A stretch of DNA of 39,767 nt from Saprospiraceae bacterium (GTDB taxonomy: Bacteria > Bacteroidota > Bacteroidia > Chitinophagales > Saprospiraceae): NCBI GenBank assembly GCA_020627965.1, contig JAHDFX010000024.1, positions 1-39,767 of the forward strand, written 5' to 3'. Shown one piece after another: positions 24,611 to 32,465 of this stretch. A model generated the notes under the pieces. The model had not been told where the DNA came from. It did no database searches and worked only from the letters and a program-made list of their open reading frames with translations. The translations under genes were made by a program, and so were the position numbers. Positions within the stretch are counted from its first letter, which is position 1. Every line of letters starts with the position of its first letter.

Positions 24611-25402
24611 ATGAGCTTATTTGCAACACTAATTGCCCAGGCAGTTAAAAAAGTACAAGAAAAGAACCAAAAAGACCCAAATGTAAAAACAGCAGAAGTC
24701 TCCGTATTCGATCGGTTAAAAAATAAGATCGACCAGGCTAAAACCAAAGCAAATAGTAACCGTAATGAAGATCGTGGAGGTTTGTTTGACCAATTGCGCA
24801 ACCGTATTGAAGAAAGTCGTAAAGAAAATGAAGCTAATCCCAATGAGGAAACAGCAGATTCTTCTGTATTCGATGATATGCAAAAAGAAATTGAGACCTT
24901 AAAAGCCAAGATAGCGGAGCAGGAAAGAATTGAGGCGGAGCAAAGAATCGCAGACCTCAAGGCTCAAATTGCAGAGGAAAAAGCGGAAGAAGAGCGCAAA
25001 AAAGCAGAGGCAGAACTGGCCAGAGCACAGGAAGAAGCCAGAAGAAGAGCCGAAGAAGAAGCTCGGATAAAAGCGGAAGAAGAGAGAAAAAAAGGCTTAT
25101 TCAACAATATTCAGATACCCTCTGTCCCTGATCTTCCTTCTGTACCACGACCTGGTAATCTTAAAGAAATTAAAGGAAAATCGGCAGTAACCAATAGCAT
25201 GGGAGGAAGCATAGCCATTCGGATGCATCCTGAACTCAATGCTCCGCAATCCGTCAAACGTGTTCCTGACAAATCCCTGATCAGAATCATGCAGTTTTCT
25301 ACTCATACACTAAGTGTAGATGGTATGGATTCTCGTTGGGTAGAGATCGAATATGAGGGTGAGCAAGGTTGGGTATTAGAACGTTATTTAAATTTTAACT
25401 AG
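24611..25402 (+). CDS. Coiled-coil protein with C-terminal SH3-like domain
   Basis: 263 residues. The N-terminal 90 are polar and contain two related segments: SSVFDDMQ/VSVFDRLKNKID and GLFDQLRNRIEESRKE. Residues about 92-165 form a long, highly charged coiled coil of Glu/Lys/Ala/Arg (AEEERKKAEAELARAQEEAR). A proline-rich linker (IPSVPDLPSVPRP) leads to a bacterial SH3-like domain (about 190-263; IRIMQFSTHTLSVDGMDSRW then VEIEYEGEQGWVLERYLNF). No signal peptide. SH3b domains bind peptidoglycan or peptides, but export is not evident here. A structural or scaffolding role is inferred. I do not know a named homologue. Confidence 0.8.
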   Translation: MSLFATLIAQAVKKVQEKNQKDPNVKTAEVSVFDRLKNKIDQAKTKANSNRNEDRGGLFDQLRNRIEESRKENEANPNEETADSSVFDDMQKEIETLKAKIAEQERIEAEQRIADLKAQIAEEKAEEERKKAEAELARAQEEARRRAEEEARIKAEEERKKGLFNNIQIPSVPDLPSVPRPGNLKEIKGKSAVTNSMGGSIAIRMHPELNAPQSVKRVPDKSLIRIMQFSTHTLSVDGMDSRWVEIEYEGEQGWVLERYLNFN

Positions 25403-25453
25403 CAATGCATAGTGAACATGAGTTATCTCAAATTTTAAATTGACAAAAAATGT

Positions 25454-25552
25454 TGATGGTCGATAGCTAGAATAAAAATACTCCTTTTCCTATTTTTAAG
25501 ACTAAAAGGCAGCCATCGACCATCCCGATAATTATCGGGAATCAACCATCGA
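25454..25552. repeat. ATCGACCATC-type repeats around a perfect 18-bp palindrome
   Basis: GATGGTCGATAGC (25454-25466) is complementary (12 of 13) to GCCATCGACCATC (25512-25524), and CCATCGAC recurs at 25546-25553. The second arm runs into TCCCGATAATTATCGGGA (25523-25540), a perfect 18-bp palindrome. The element occupies the 220-base gap before the UbiA gene, which has no coding frame. 15 bases of the palindrome recur at 3042-3056. Confidence 0.6.
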
Positions 25553-25622
25553 CTTCTTATGATTTCTATTTTGACCAAAATTCTGGATGACTCATGTTTG
25601 TCTTTAACACCAAAACAATTCT

Positions 25623-26477
25623 ATGTCCTTCTTCCTTAAAGTCTCCCGCCCTGGTTTATGGTTTCCTACCATATGGCTATATATGCTACCACTTGGCGGG
25701 ACGGCCTTTTGGGAAAGTTGGTTATTTTGGGCTGGTTTATTTTACATTTGCTTTCCTCTTAATTTTCTGATCTATGGCTGGAATGATATTGTAGACTCTG
25801 AAACAGATAAGCTAAATCCTCGTAAAGATAGTTTTCTCTTTGGCGCGAGGGGAAGTCAGGAACAACTGACTAAACTTCCTCTAGCCATTGGCATCGTTCA
25901 AGTTTTCTGCTGTCCTTTTTTTATTCTTATGGAAGGCTTATGGATGCTTGGCTTGTTTGCTGTTTTAGCAATTATATTGATCGCTTATAATTATCCCAAA
26001 CGTGGATTGCGCAGTATGCCGGGGCTCGATCTGGCAGCTCAATTTGGTTATTTACTGGTCGTACCTTTTAGTATTATGGTCAATGACGTCAACCAACTCC
26101 CCTATATCACCTATTTTTATTTGTTCCTTTTTGCTATTCAGTCTCAGCTTATCGGTGAAGTTATGGATATTGAGCCAGATAAAGCAGCAGGACGAAATAC
26201 CACTGCAACTGTGCTTGGAATACGCAATACCAAAATATTAATTATAGCTATAGTAGCCCTGGAAGCCGCCCTCTTATTCTGCATATATCAGGATTTTATT
26301 TTTGGGGCTATGCTGGGAATAGGCTTAGTATGGCTAATACTAGATTTAACTTTGATTTACAAAACCAAACAATATACATTGGCTCAAATGCAACTCTTCG
26401 GCTGGGGTAGCAATGCTATTGCGCTTGTAAGTATGGTTTATGTATGGTGGTCTGGATGCCTTCTGACAATTCCCTAA
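25623..26477 (+). CDS. UbiA-family membrane prenyltransferase
   Basis: 284 residues with eight or nine hydrophobic helices. Both Asp-rich Mg2+-prenyl-diphosphate motifs are intact: N54-D55-x2-D58-x3-D62 in YGWNDIVDSETDKLNP, and D182-x3-D186 in GEVMDIEPDKAAGRNTTATV. The family moves an isoprenoid chain from its diphosphate to an aromatic, lipid or polyene acceptor within the membrane. The acceptor is not readable; options include quinone precursors, a glycerophosphate lipid, or a carotenoid (lycopene-elongase type). No quinone or carotenoid gene is adjacent, although the retinal cassette is 3 kb away. The start ATG 25623 gives a natural N-terminus (MSFFLKVSRPGLWFPT). Confidence 0.88.
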   Translation: MSFFLKVSRPGLWFPTIWLYMLPLGGTAFWESWLFWAGLFYICFPLNFLIYGWNDIVDSETDKLNPRKDSFLFGARGSQEQLTKLPLAIGIVQVFCCPFFILMEGLWMLGLFAVLAIILIAYNYPKRGLRSMPGLDLAAQFGYLLVVPFSIMVNDVNQLPYITYFYLFLFAIQSQLIGEVMDIEPDKAAGRNTTATVLGIRNTKILIIAIVALEAALLFCIYQDFIFGAMLGIGLVWLILDLTLIYKTKQYTLAQMQLFGWGSNAIALVSMVYVWWSGCLLTIP

Positions 26478-26482
26478 GCAGT

Positions 26483-27565
26483 TTAAACTTCATCTGTAAT
26501 CAAGCCCAAACGTTTTGCTCTATCTTCCCATTTCTTGCGGGCTAATGCCTGCATGTCTTCTACATTATCAATTTCGTCAAGAATTTCCATACCAAGCAAC
26601 GTTTCCAGAATATCTTCCATAGTCACCAAACCTACTGTTCCTCCAAACTCATCTACAGCTAGTGCCATATGTTCTCTTTTCTCCATCAATGTATTGAATA
26701 TCTGAGGAATAGGTGTAGTATCCTGTGTAATTACTATCTCTCGCTTGATTGAAGTCAGTGGTTGTTCGCCTCTATTCTTAATCATACAGGAAAGCAACTC
26801 ATCTTTCAGAAAATATCCTGTAATATCATCTGGGGTTTCCTTATAAATAGGAATACGAGAAAAGCGCAAATCTTCGTTTTTAGCATAAAAATCGCCAATA
26901 GACACATCTTCCTGAGACGCTTTAAATACTGTTCTCGGCGTCATAATATCTTTTACTCTGATCTCTTCAAAACGTAAAAGATTTTGCATAATTCGGGATT
27001 CACCTTCACGAAAAACACCTTCTTTTTTGGCAATTTCGGTCATAGCAACAAAATCGACGCGAGTCAGTACACTTTTATTTTTTTCCTTTTTAAATGTCTT
27101 GGTAATTAATTGACTCAACCAGATAAACGGGAACAATATCAAACTCAGAAACTTCAGCGTCTGCACAGTAAAAGGTGTAAGCGCTTTCCAGTTATTCGCA
27201 CCGATGGTCTTAGGGATAATTTCGGAAAGAATCAGGATGGCTAATGTCATAAATGCAGCTACAAGTGCCTCATAAGCAATATTAAAGCCCAGTATACTAA
27301 CAGCATTATCTTTCCATATATCAGCCGCCACTGCTCCTACTCCAATAGCTCCAACAGTATGAGCGATTGTATTTAAAGTAAGAATAGCCGAAAGTGGTTT
27401 GTCAATATCTTCTTTGAGTGATTTCAGATCATCAGCAATAGAGCTTCCTTCCTGTTCCTTAATGCTGACATAGGAAGGCGTAATACTTAATAATACAGCC
27501 TCCAAAACAGAACATAAGAATGAGAAGGCTATAGAAAGAATGAAAAATAAAATTAGTAAGACCAT
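26483..27565 (-). CDS. CNNM/DUF21 + CBS-pair transport protein (CorC/hemolysin-type)
   Basis: 360 residues. The N-terminal CNNM (DUF21) membrane domain (about 1-155) has three or four helices with the small-residue segment SAILTLNTIAHTVGAIGVGA and LAILILSEIIPKTIGANNW. Then come the helical linker and a Bateman module: CBS1 from VKDIMTPRTVF (about 210) and CBS2 ending AVDEFGGTVGLVTMEDILE (about 330). The usual C-terminal CorC_HlyC domain is missing, so the protein is shorter than the roughly 430-residue members. Relatives transport Mg2+ or Co2+, with nucleotide sensing by CBS. It is convergent with the UbiA gene, with five bases between the stops. Confidence 0.9.
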   Translation of the reverse strand: MVLLILFFILSIAFSFLCSVLEAVLLSITPSYVSIKEQEGSSIADDLKSLKEDIDKPLSAILTLNTIAHTVGAIGVGAVAADIWKDNAVSILGFNIAYEALVAAFMTLAILILSEIIPKTIGANNWKALTPFTVQTLKFLSLILFPFIWLSQLITKTFKKEKNKSVLTRVDFVAMTEIAKKEGVFREGESRIMQNLLRFEEIRVKDIMTPRTVFKASQEDVSIGDFYAKNEDLRFSRIPIYKETPDDITGYFLKDELLSCMIKNRGEQPLTSIKREIVITQDTTPIPQIFNTLMEKREHMALAVDEFGGTVGLVTMEDILETLLGMEILDEIDNVEDMQALARKKWEDRAKRLGLITDEV

Positions 27566-27602
27566 TATTGTTGGTTTGTTTTAAGCCGCAAAGGTAGTAA
27601 TT

Positions 27603-28886
27603 TTATAATTGTATTGCTTTACGCAAATGTTTTCTATTAATTTCCCGAACGGAATTACAGCCACTTAAGCGCATAGTCAGCTCAAAGTCAGCCATATAAT
27701 TTTCAATTACTGCCTGTACGCCAGCACGTCCTGCAACCCCTAATCCATAGGCATACGGACGCCCTATACAAACAGCCTTAGCACCCAGCGCAATAGCTTT
27801 AAATACATCGGCACCACTACGTACACCGCTATCCAAAATAACGGGAATCTTAGCGTCAATGGTTTTTATTATACCTGGTAATGCCTGCATACTGCTTACA
27901 GCACTATCGATCTGACGTCCACCATGATTGGAAACAATAAGACCATTTACGCCATAATCTAAAGCTTTAGCAGCATCTTCAGGATGCAAGATACCTTTTA
28001 GCAAAATAGGTAATTGAGTCAGTTCGCGCAGGAAGCTCAAATTTTCCCAGGTTAAAGAAGGGCGTGAGTATATATCAATAAATTTACGAACTGCTTTTAT
28101 AGGTTTTCCTGAACTCAAATTACTCATAAAACCACCAGGGAAACGCCTGGCAAGCCTAAAAGCAGATTGAATAGCTGTCGGAGTAATACCACTTCCTTTT
28201 TCTGTTTTCTTATCTTCGTCTTCATTCACCAAACGTAAAAAAACAGGATCACTGGTATATTGAGCAATTCCTTTACCATGCAAAAAAGGTAGATAAGCAT
28301 GATCCAGATCTCTTGGTCTCCATCCCAGCATAGTGGTATCTAGTGTCACTACTATTGCTGCACAACCAGATGCCTCTGCCCTTTTAACCAGGCTCTCTAC
28401 TAATTCATCGGATTTGCTCCAATACAACTGAAACCAGCGTGGGCTACCTTCCATTATTCTCGCACAGCTTTCCATAGAAACAGAGGCCTGATTGGAGAAA
28501 ATCATGGGAACACCAGTATTTTTGGCAGCTTCAGCCACCGCAAGATCAGCCCTTTTGTGCATTAATTCTAATGCTCCAATTGGAGCCAATAAGATAGGCG
28601 AAGGCAATTGCTGGCCAAAAAGCCTAATCTTTGTATTTGCTTTGGATACATCATTCAACATTCGAGGCATGATACTCCATTGTCCAAAACCAAGACGATT
28701 CTGGCGCATAGTATCTTCTCTTCCTGCTCCTCCTGCTATGTAATCGTAGGCTTCGGGCGTACTTCTATCCTTAGCTAATTTTTTTAATTTCTCGTGATCG
28801 GCTGGTACAATAGGTAATTCTCCCCTCATTCCACTGGCATACAATTCCTTTTGTCTATCGCTTCCTTTTTGTGTCTGTTCTGGCAT
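27603..28886 (-). CDS. FMN-dependent alpha-hydroxy acid oxidase, lactate 2-monooxygenase-like
   Basis: 427 residues from ATG 28886 (MPEQTQKGSDRQ); the in-frame ATG at 28964 would read through a terminator hairpin and is rejected. A TIM barrel of the L-lactate/glycolate oxidase family. Landmarks: AYDYIAGGAGREDTMRQN (flavin-binding Tyr), PILLAPIGALEL, the segment WFQLYW, VVTLDTTMLGWRPRDLD with YLPFLHG, ILLKGILHPEDA (Lys), VSNHGGRQIDS (catalytic His and Arg) and LDSGVRSGADVFKAIALGA followed by GRPYAYGL. The TLDTTMLGWRPRDLD segment and size match lactate 2-monooxygenases more than short-chain hydroxyacid oxidases. It would oxidise L-lactate or a similar hydroxy acid with O2. Confidence 0.92.
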   Translation of the reverse strand: MPEQTQKGSDRQKELYASGMRGELPIVPADHEKLKKLAKDRSTPEAYDYIAGGAGREDTMRQNRLGFGQWSIMPRMLNDVSKANTKIRLFGQQLPSPILLAPIGALELMHKRADLAVAEAAKNTGVPMIFSNQASVSMESCARIMEGSPRWFQLYWSKSDELVESLVKRAEASGCAAIVVTLDTTMLGWRPRDLDHAYLPFLHGKGIAQYTSDPVFLRLVNEDEDKKTEKGSGITPTAIQSAFRLARRFPGGFMSNLSSGKPIKAVRKFIDIYSRPSLTWENLSFLRELTQLPILLKGILHPEDAAKALDYGVNGLIVSNHGGRQIDSAVSSMQALPGIIKTIDAKIPVILDSGVRSGADVFKAIALGAKAVCIGRPYAYGLGVAGRAGVQAVIENYMADFELTMRLSGCNSVREINRKHLRKAIQL

Positions 28887-28926
28887 ATTATCATATTTTC
28901 GCCGTGAAGATAGGGAAAAGTATAAA

Positions 28927-28956
28927 AAAAGAGTGTACTGCGGGGAGCAGTACACT
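28927..28956 (-). terminator. Intrinsic terminator on the minus strand
   Basis: GTGTACTGC (28933-28941) and GCAGTACAC (28947-28955) form a 9-bp perfect stem with a 5-base loop, followed on the minus strand by a T7 tract (28924-28930 region). It lies 110 bases downstream of the 186-residue gene and upstream of the flavoenzyme start. A second weaker hairpin (ACCTGC 28999-29004 with GCAGGT 29025-29030, then ATTTTT) lies just before it. Confidence 0.8.
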
Positions 28957-29064
28957 ACATTCATGTCACCATTTGCCGTAAAGGAAGGTGTGAAAAATAC
29001 CTGCCCTAACTGTTGGGATGCTGAGCAGGTTTAACAAGCGATTGAATTTTTTAGTGAATTTATT

Positions 29065-29625
29065 TTACACTAATTCCTTGCGTTTTTGAGGTGTTTGATG
29101 AGCAATAATACTGTTTTTGGCATAATAAAAACCTCCTTTTACGGTAGTCTCAACCGAGCCTAACACATAATTATAGAATCCGACAGGTAGCTCAACTGCC
29201 AATTTATACTGTGTCTTACCAACTGGAATTATTTGTTTTAACAACTCTTCCCCATTGGTATCAATAATATAAAGAGTAACTTCTTCCTTTAGAGGTTTTT
29301 CAAATTCAAATCGAATATTTTCAGTAAAAACCTCATTTCTGGAAGGTGTGAGTACTTGCAAAATAGCATTACAACTATTTTTATACTGTAGATTTATTGG
29401 GTGGTATTTTTTTATCTCATTAATTAAATAATTATTTTGTTTTTTAGATAATTCATGCTCAAGCAAGAATGAAATATTGGAACAACACTGAAGAGACTTT
29501 TCGAGGTGTTTGTTTAACCAAACAGGTAACTCATCTGTCTTATTTCTTAGTATTTTTTCCACACACAAAGCTATGCCAAGGGAATTCAAATTCCCATGCT
29601 CATCTAACAGGTTCTTTTTAACCAT
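29065..29625 (-). CDS. Unknown 186-residue protein, partner of the sigma-like gene
   Basis: I do not recognise this protein. The first 75 residues are helical with LPVWLNKHLEKSLQCCSNIS, where the His and the Cys pair faintly recall an anti-sigma zinc-binding helix, though the H-x3-C-x2-C spacing is not met. Residues about 85-165 look like one beta-sandwich domain (RFEFEKPLKEEVTLYIIDTN, KYQL-like strands, ELPVGFYNYVLGSVETTVKG), the form of small Ig-like modules. There is no membrane segment or signal peptide. It follows the sigma-70-like gene on the same strand after 245 bases and is closed by a terminator, so the two may form a regulator pair. That is an inference from order. Confidence 0.65.
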   Translation of the reverse strand: MVKKNLLDEHGNLNSLGIALCVEKILRNKTDELPVWLNKHLEKSLQCCSNISFLLEHELSKKQNNYLINEIKKYHPINLQYKNSCNAILQVLTPSRNEVFTENIRFEFEKPLKEEVTLYIIDTNGEELLKQIIPVGKTQYKLAVELPVGFYNYVLGSVETTVKGGFYYAKNSIIAHQTPQKRKELV

Positions 29626-29850
29626 TTTAAAAGCATTTTACCAACTAGAATCTGACTAATGATATAATATCGTCAAATAAAGTCAGGATTAAACAACAAA
29701 TTCTGATTTTTAGTGGGGCTTTAGGGATTTAATGCTTAAGATTATGTAGGTTTTTTTGTGCAAAAAATATGTGGAAAAATACTTGCTTAAGGGATGTTCC
29801 ATATAATTTTTGCTGTGTTTTGTCATATTGTTGTTGTTGTATTTGCACTT

Positions 29851-29882
29851 AGAACGTGTTTAAATTTTCCTCAAAAACACGT
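29851..29882. repeat. AGAACGTGTTTA repeat, copy 2, in a hairpin at the sigma-like gene end
   Basis: AACGTGTTT (29853-29861) is complementary to AAACACGTT (about 29875-29883) with the sigma-like stop codon (29871-29873) in the loop; T5 follows on the plus strand only. The 12-mer AGAACGTGTTTA is shared with 24509-24520. Confidence 0.4.
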
Positions 29883-31184
29883 TTTTATGTGCTCATTAAA
29901 ATAATAATTGACCAATTCTTCAAAATAATTGATGTTCTGACGTCCTCGTCTATTAAAATTGATCTGATGTCTTTCTGTAAAGACATTCCATATTTTGTCT
30001 TCTTTACGTTCGTAATTTTTCCTGAAAGAATCTCCTTTTTGCCCTTCTTTACGCTCCAACCGAGCCAGTATATTACTCAGAAAGCCAAAAAAGTAATCCT
30101 TATTGGAGGTGTTTGTTTCGCTATTGGCAAATTGTACTATTTCATTTGCCATATCTGCTGAACAATTAGGAAAAATAGAGATGATCTTTTCTGTATTTAT
30201 ATCCTCTAAGCCATAGCGCATCATCATAATGAACTTAAACTTCCTTACTTGCCCATCTTTTCTGCACACTGTATGCATAGCAGATTCCAGTGTTTCGGCA
30301 TGCAAATTCAGATAATACTTTAACTCATCATCTCGCTCAAAGCAACGTACATTGCTTTCGGTAGTAAAATTAGCGTGGTGTTCAACCGGTACAGTGTCAA
30401 TTTTTTTACGTTGTTTCTTCAAAGCAGTGTAAATATCTCTCTGTATTATTGTGTTGAGATAAGAAAATACTGTACCGTTCCCACTGTAGTTTCTTTCCAA
30501 AGAACCTTTCCTTACTTTTTCCAATAACATGAGAAGGACATCGCTCTGAATATCTTCCTTCATAGTTGTAGAACCATCAATGCATTTTAATATTTTTATA
30601 TTGATGGTCGGCTGATACTTTTCAACAAGCTGATTACTACAAGACTTCAACAATTCTGCATCTTCTTCATGGCTAAGTTTTTCTAGCCATTGTGGTGTGA
30701 TGCTTGCCTTCAGTAGCATGCCTGCTGATACATTGTATGAATTATCGTGCTGATAATCGGTCAGTTCATTATGCAAAGCATAGTATACCCGTTTGCGAAA
30801 GCTTTGTCCGAGGTATAAATACCTGTTACTGGCATAACGCTTTATCAAGTCTCTGATATCATCCCTGTATTTGTATATTAACAAGGCGATACTGTTACGG
30901 AATAGAAAATCATCGCAATTGAATAGTCTATTGATTTCTTCAGAGACTATTCTATTAACAGAAATTCTATTGTTTTTAAGGTTATTGTCAAACCTGTCTT
31001 TCAATACATGTTGGAGTGCATTAAAAAAACGTACGGTAGAAGATTCGATCTCAGTTGTCAACCCTACATTCTCAAGGTGACATTTGATTCGGCGCTCCGG
31101 TTGTTGACGATAACGTTCCAAAAATCGTTTGGGGTCTGATGCTAATAAATAAGCATCGATTTTACTGTCTTCATTGTGGATCAT
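29871..31184 (-). CDS. Sigma-70 region-2-like protein, divergent
   Basis: 437 residues, much longer than an ECF sigma factor. Residues about 185-265 read like sigma region 2: TMKEDIQSDVLLMLLEKVRK, then NYSGNGTVFSYLNTIIQRDI and YTALKKQRKKID, with the pattern seen at the -10-recognising helix (an acidic D/E-D-x-x-S-D-V start and a basic end). The N-terminal 180 residues are helical and lack known motifs. The C-terminal region has MRYGLEDINTEKIISIFPNC, which could be a degenerate region 4, then a basic tail. It is probably an unusual sigma-like transcription factor; DNA targets are unknown. It is followed on the strand by the 186-residue gene. Confidence 0.6.
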   Translation of the reverse strand: MIHNEDSKIDAYLLASDPKRFLERYRQQPERRIKCHLENVGLTTEIESSTVRFFNALQHVLKDRFDNNLKNNRISVNRIVSEEINRLFNCDDFLFRNSIALLIYKYRDDIRDLIKRYASNRYLYLGQSFRKRVYYALHNELTDYQHDNSYNVSAGMLLKASITPQWLEKLSHEEDAELLKSCSNQLVEKYQPTINIKILKCIDGSTTMKEDIQSDVLLMLLEKVRKGSLERNYSGNGTVFSYLNTIIQRDIYTALKKQRKKIDTVPVEHHANFTTESNVRCFERDDELKYYLNLHAETLESAMHTVCRKDGQVRKFKFIMMMRYGLEDINTEKIISIFPNCSADMANEIVQFANSETNTSNKDYFFGFLSNILARLERKEGQKGDSFRKNYERKEDKIWNVFTERHQINFNRRGRQNINYFEELVNYYFNEHIKTCF

Positions 31185-31927
31185 GTTGCGTTCCCTGTTT
31201 TGTCATCTAATAAATGAGTTGGATTTTGCTTTCTATGTAGTAAACCAAAACAAGGGTATGCTTTATATTAAAGCTGCAATCAGTGGATATTTAGGAACTT
31301 TTGCTAATATAGACTAATCAACTATTGCGTTTCGGACACTTTTTGAGAAAAAAATAAAATTGCAATAGATAATCTAGTCTTTTTGTGCTCCTACTTATTG
31401 AATCAAAAACAAGCTCAAACAGCTTCTTTAATTAAGCATTTTAAAACATCTTATACAGATAAATAAAATTCGACTAAAATTTATCTGGGAAATACCTCAA
31501 TAAATAAAAAAACACAAACAACTGTAAATCAAAATATTAAGAAGGAAAAACAAGATAGCTGAACATCTTTTTACACAAATTTTAAAAATTTTGAGTAAAA
31601 AAATGTCCGAATTGAACGAGCTGGTTTGTCTATATAAGCGAATCGACAAACGAAAAACGGATAATTTGAAATATGTGCTTTAGGAAATTAAATTAACCGT
31701 TTTAGATTTCGAATCGAAAGATATGAAGTTTTATCCACTTAAGCAATACCTGCCTGGGAAAGCAGGTAGCCCTTCTAACTACTATCTATATATTTGAAGG
31801 TATTATTAATACCAAATTATTATTTGTTTGAATTGAATAAATAGTAAGTGAATATTCATGTGCACAGTATTCACAAGTATTAGCTATACCTGCTTTTTAT
31901 CGCTCCGATATTTCGACCTGACACTGA
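31185..31927. other. Gene-poor intergenic stretch with hairpins and tiny ORFs
   Basis: AT-rich, no convincing gene. It contains a hairpin GTTTGTC (31624-31630) with GACAAAC (about 31645-31651), ACCTGC-CTGGGAAA-GCAGGT (31748-31767), and the perfect palindrome GGTATTA-T-TAATACC (31799-31813). A 26-codon frame at 31603-31683 (plus, MSELNELVCLYKRIDKRK...) contains the first hairpin; a 24-codon frame follows at about 31722. These could be a small RNA, degraded gene remains or unrecognised peptides. Confidence 0.35.
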
Positions 31928-31956
31928 TTGGGAACCATTGTTAGGAAGTATGTTTG
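31928..31956 (+). promoter_or_regulatory. Promoter of the 130-residue secreted protein
   Basis: TTG (31928-31930), an 18-base spacer and TATGTTTG (31949-31956), a full match to TAnnTTTG, 50 bases before the ATG at 32007. Confidence 0.6.
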
Positions 31957-32006
31957 TGAGCTTCATTGACTCCTAAATTTTCAGAACGCAAAAAACTTAA
32001 CAAATC

Positions 32007-32399
32007 ATGAGAAATTTATTTATCCACTCAATTTTCACACTCTCTTTAGTAATTTTATCTAATTCATTAAATGCTAGTATTGCCCCTCAAGAAGATTTTA
32101 CAGGTGGTATCATAGTTATAGCGCAGTGCGCCGCCTTTGAAAACACATATGATATACCAAATACATTGTCGATACCGTCGGCATCATTAAACCAGAATAA
32201 GAAAATAGATATGGTTACAGTAAGCATTATTGGTAGGACATCAGAAATAGCAGTTATGAGCAAAGCTTACAGACCAGATATGACAATTGAGATTGAAGAT
32301 CAAGATCTTTCAACACCTTTAGTGTCAGGAGAAAACTATAGTATTGTAGTAAAATGGAATGAACGTGTTCTGGACACTGTTAATTTTACTGCACAGTAA
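32007..32399 (+). CDS. Small secreted protein, unknown function
   Basis: 130 residues with a signal peptide (about 1-24: hydrophobic IFTLSLVILSNSLNA). The mature part is about 105 residues, predicted mainly beta (GGIIVIAQCAAF, KKIDMVTVSIIGRTSEIAVM, MTIEIEDQDL, NYSIVVKWNERVLDTVNF), like one small immunoglobulin-type or jelly-roll module. One Cys only. No sorting domain, lipobox or catalytic motif, so it is probably free in the periplasm or medium. I do not recognise a family. It has its own promoter upstream and a terminator downstream, so it is monocistronic. Confidence 0.65.
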   Translation: MRNLFIHSIFTLSLVILSNSLNASIAPQEDFTGGIIVIAQCAAFENTYDIPNTLSIPSASLNQNKKIDMVTVSIIGRTSEIAVMSKAYRPDMTIEIEDQDLSTPLVSGENYSIVVKWNERVLDTVNFTAQ

Positions 32400-32433
32400 C
32401 CAGGCACTTCCAAAATACTGTTCTGTCATCTGT

Positions 32434-32465
32434 AAGGTTCTGTCACTAAGTGGCAGGACCTTCTT
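32434..32465. terminator. Intrinsic terminator, likely bidirectional
   Basis: AAGGTTCTGTCA (32434-32445) pairs with TGGCAGGACCTT (32451-32462) with two G-U pairs and a 5-base loop, followed by TCTTTATTTT. It overlaps the stop codon of the minus-strand gene at 32446. Confidence 0.75.

Noticed and set aside
28887-28964. Start of the flavoenzyme at 28964
   Set aside because: It would translate through an intrinsic terminator hairpin and T-run; the ATG at 28886 gives the usual N-terminus.
24509-29862. A composite transposon bounded by the two AGAACGTGTTTA copies
   Set aside because: The copies are in the same orientation but only 12 bases long, there is no transposase between them and the enclosed genes are ordinary chromosomal ones.
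31603-31683. 26-codon ORF as a firm gene
   Set aside because: Too short, no good ribosome site or promoter close by, and it overlaps a hairpin; mentioned only as content of the intergenic stretch.
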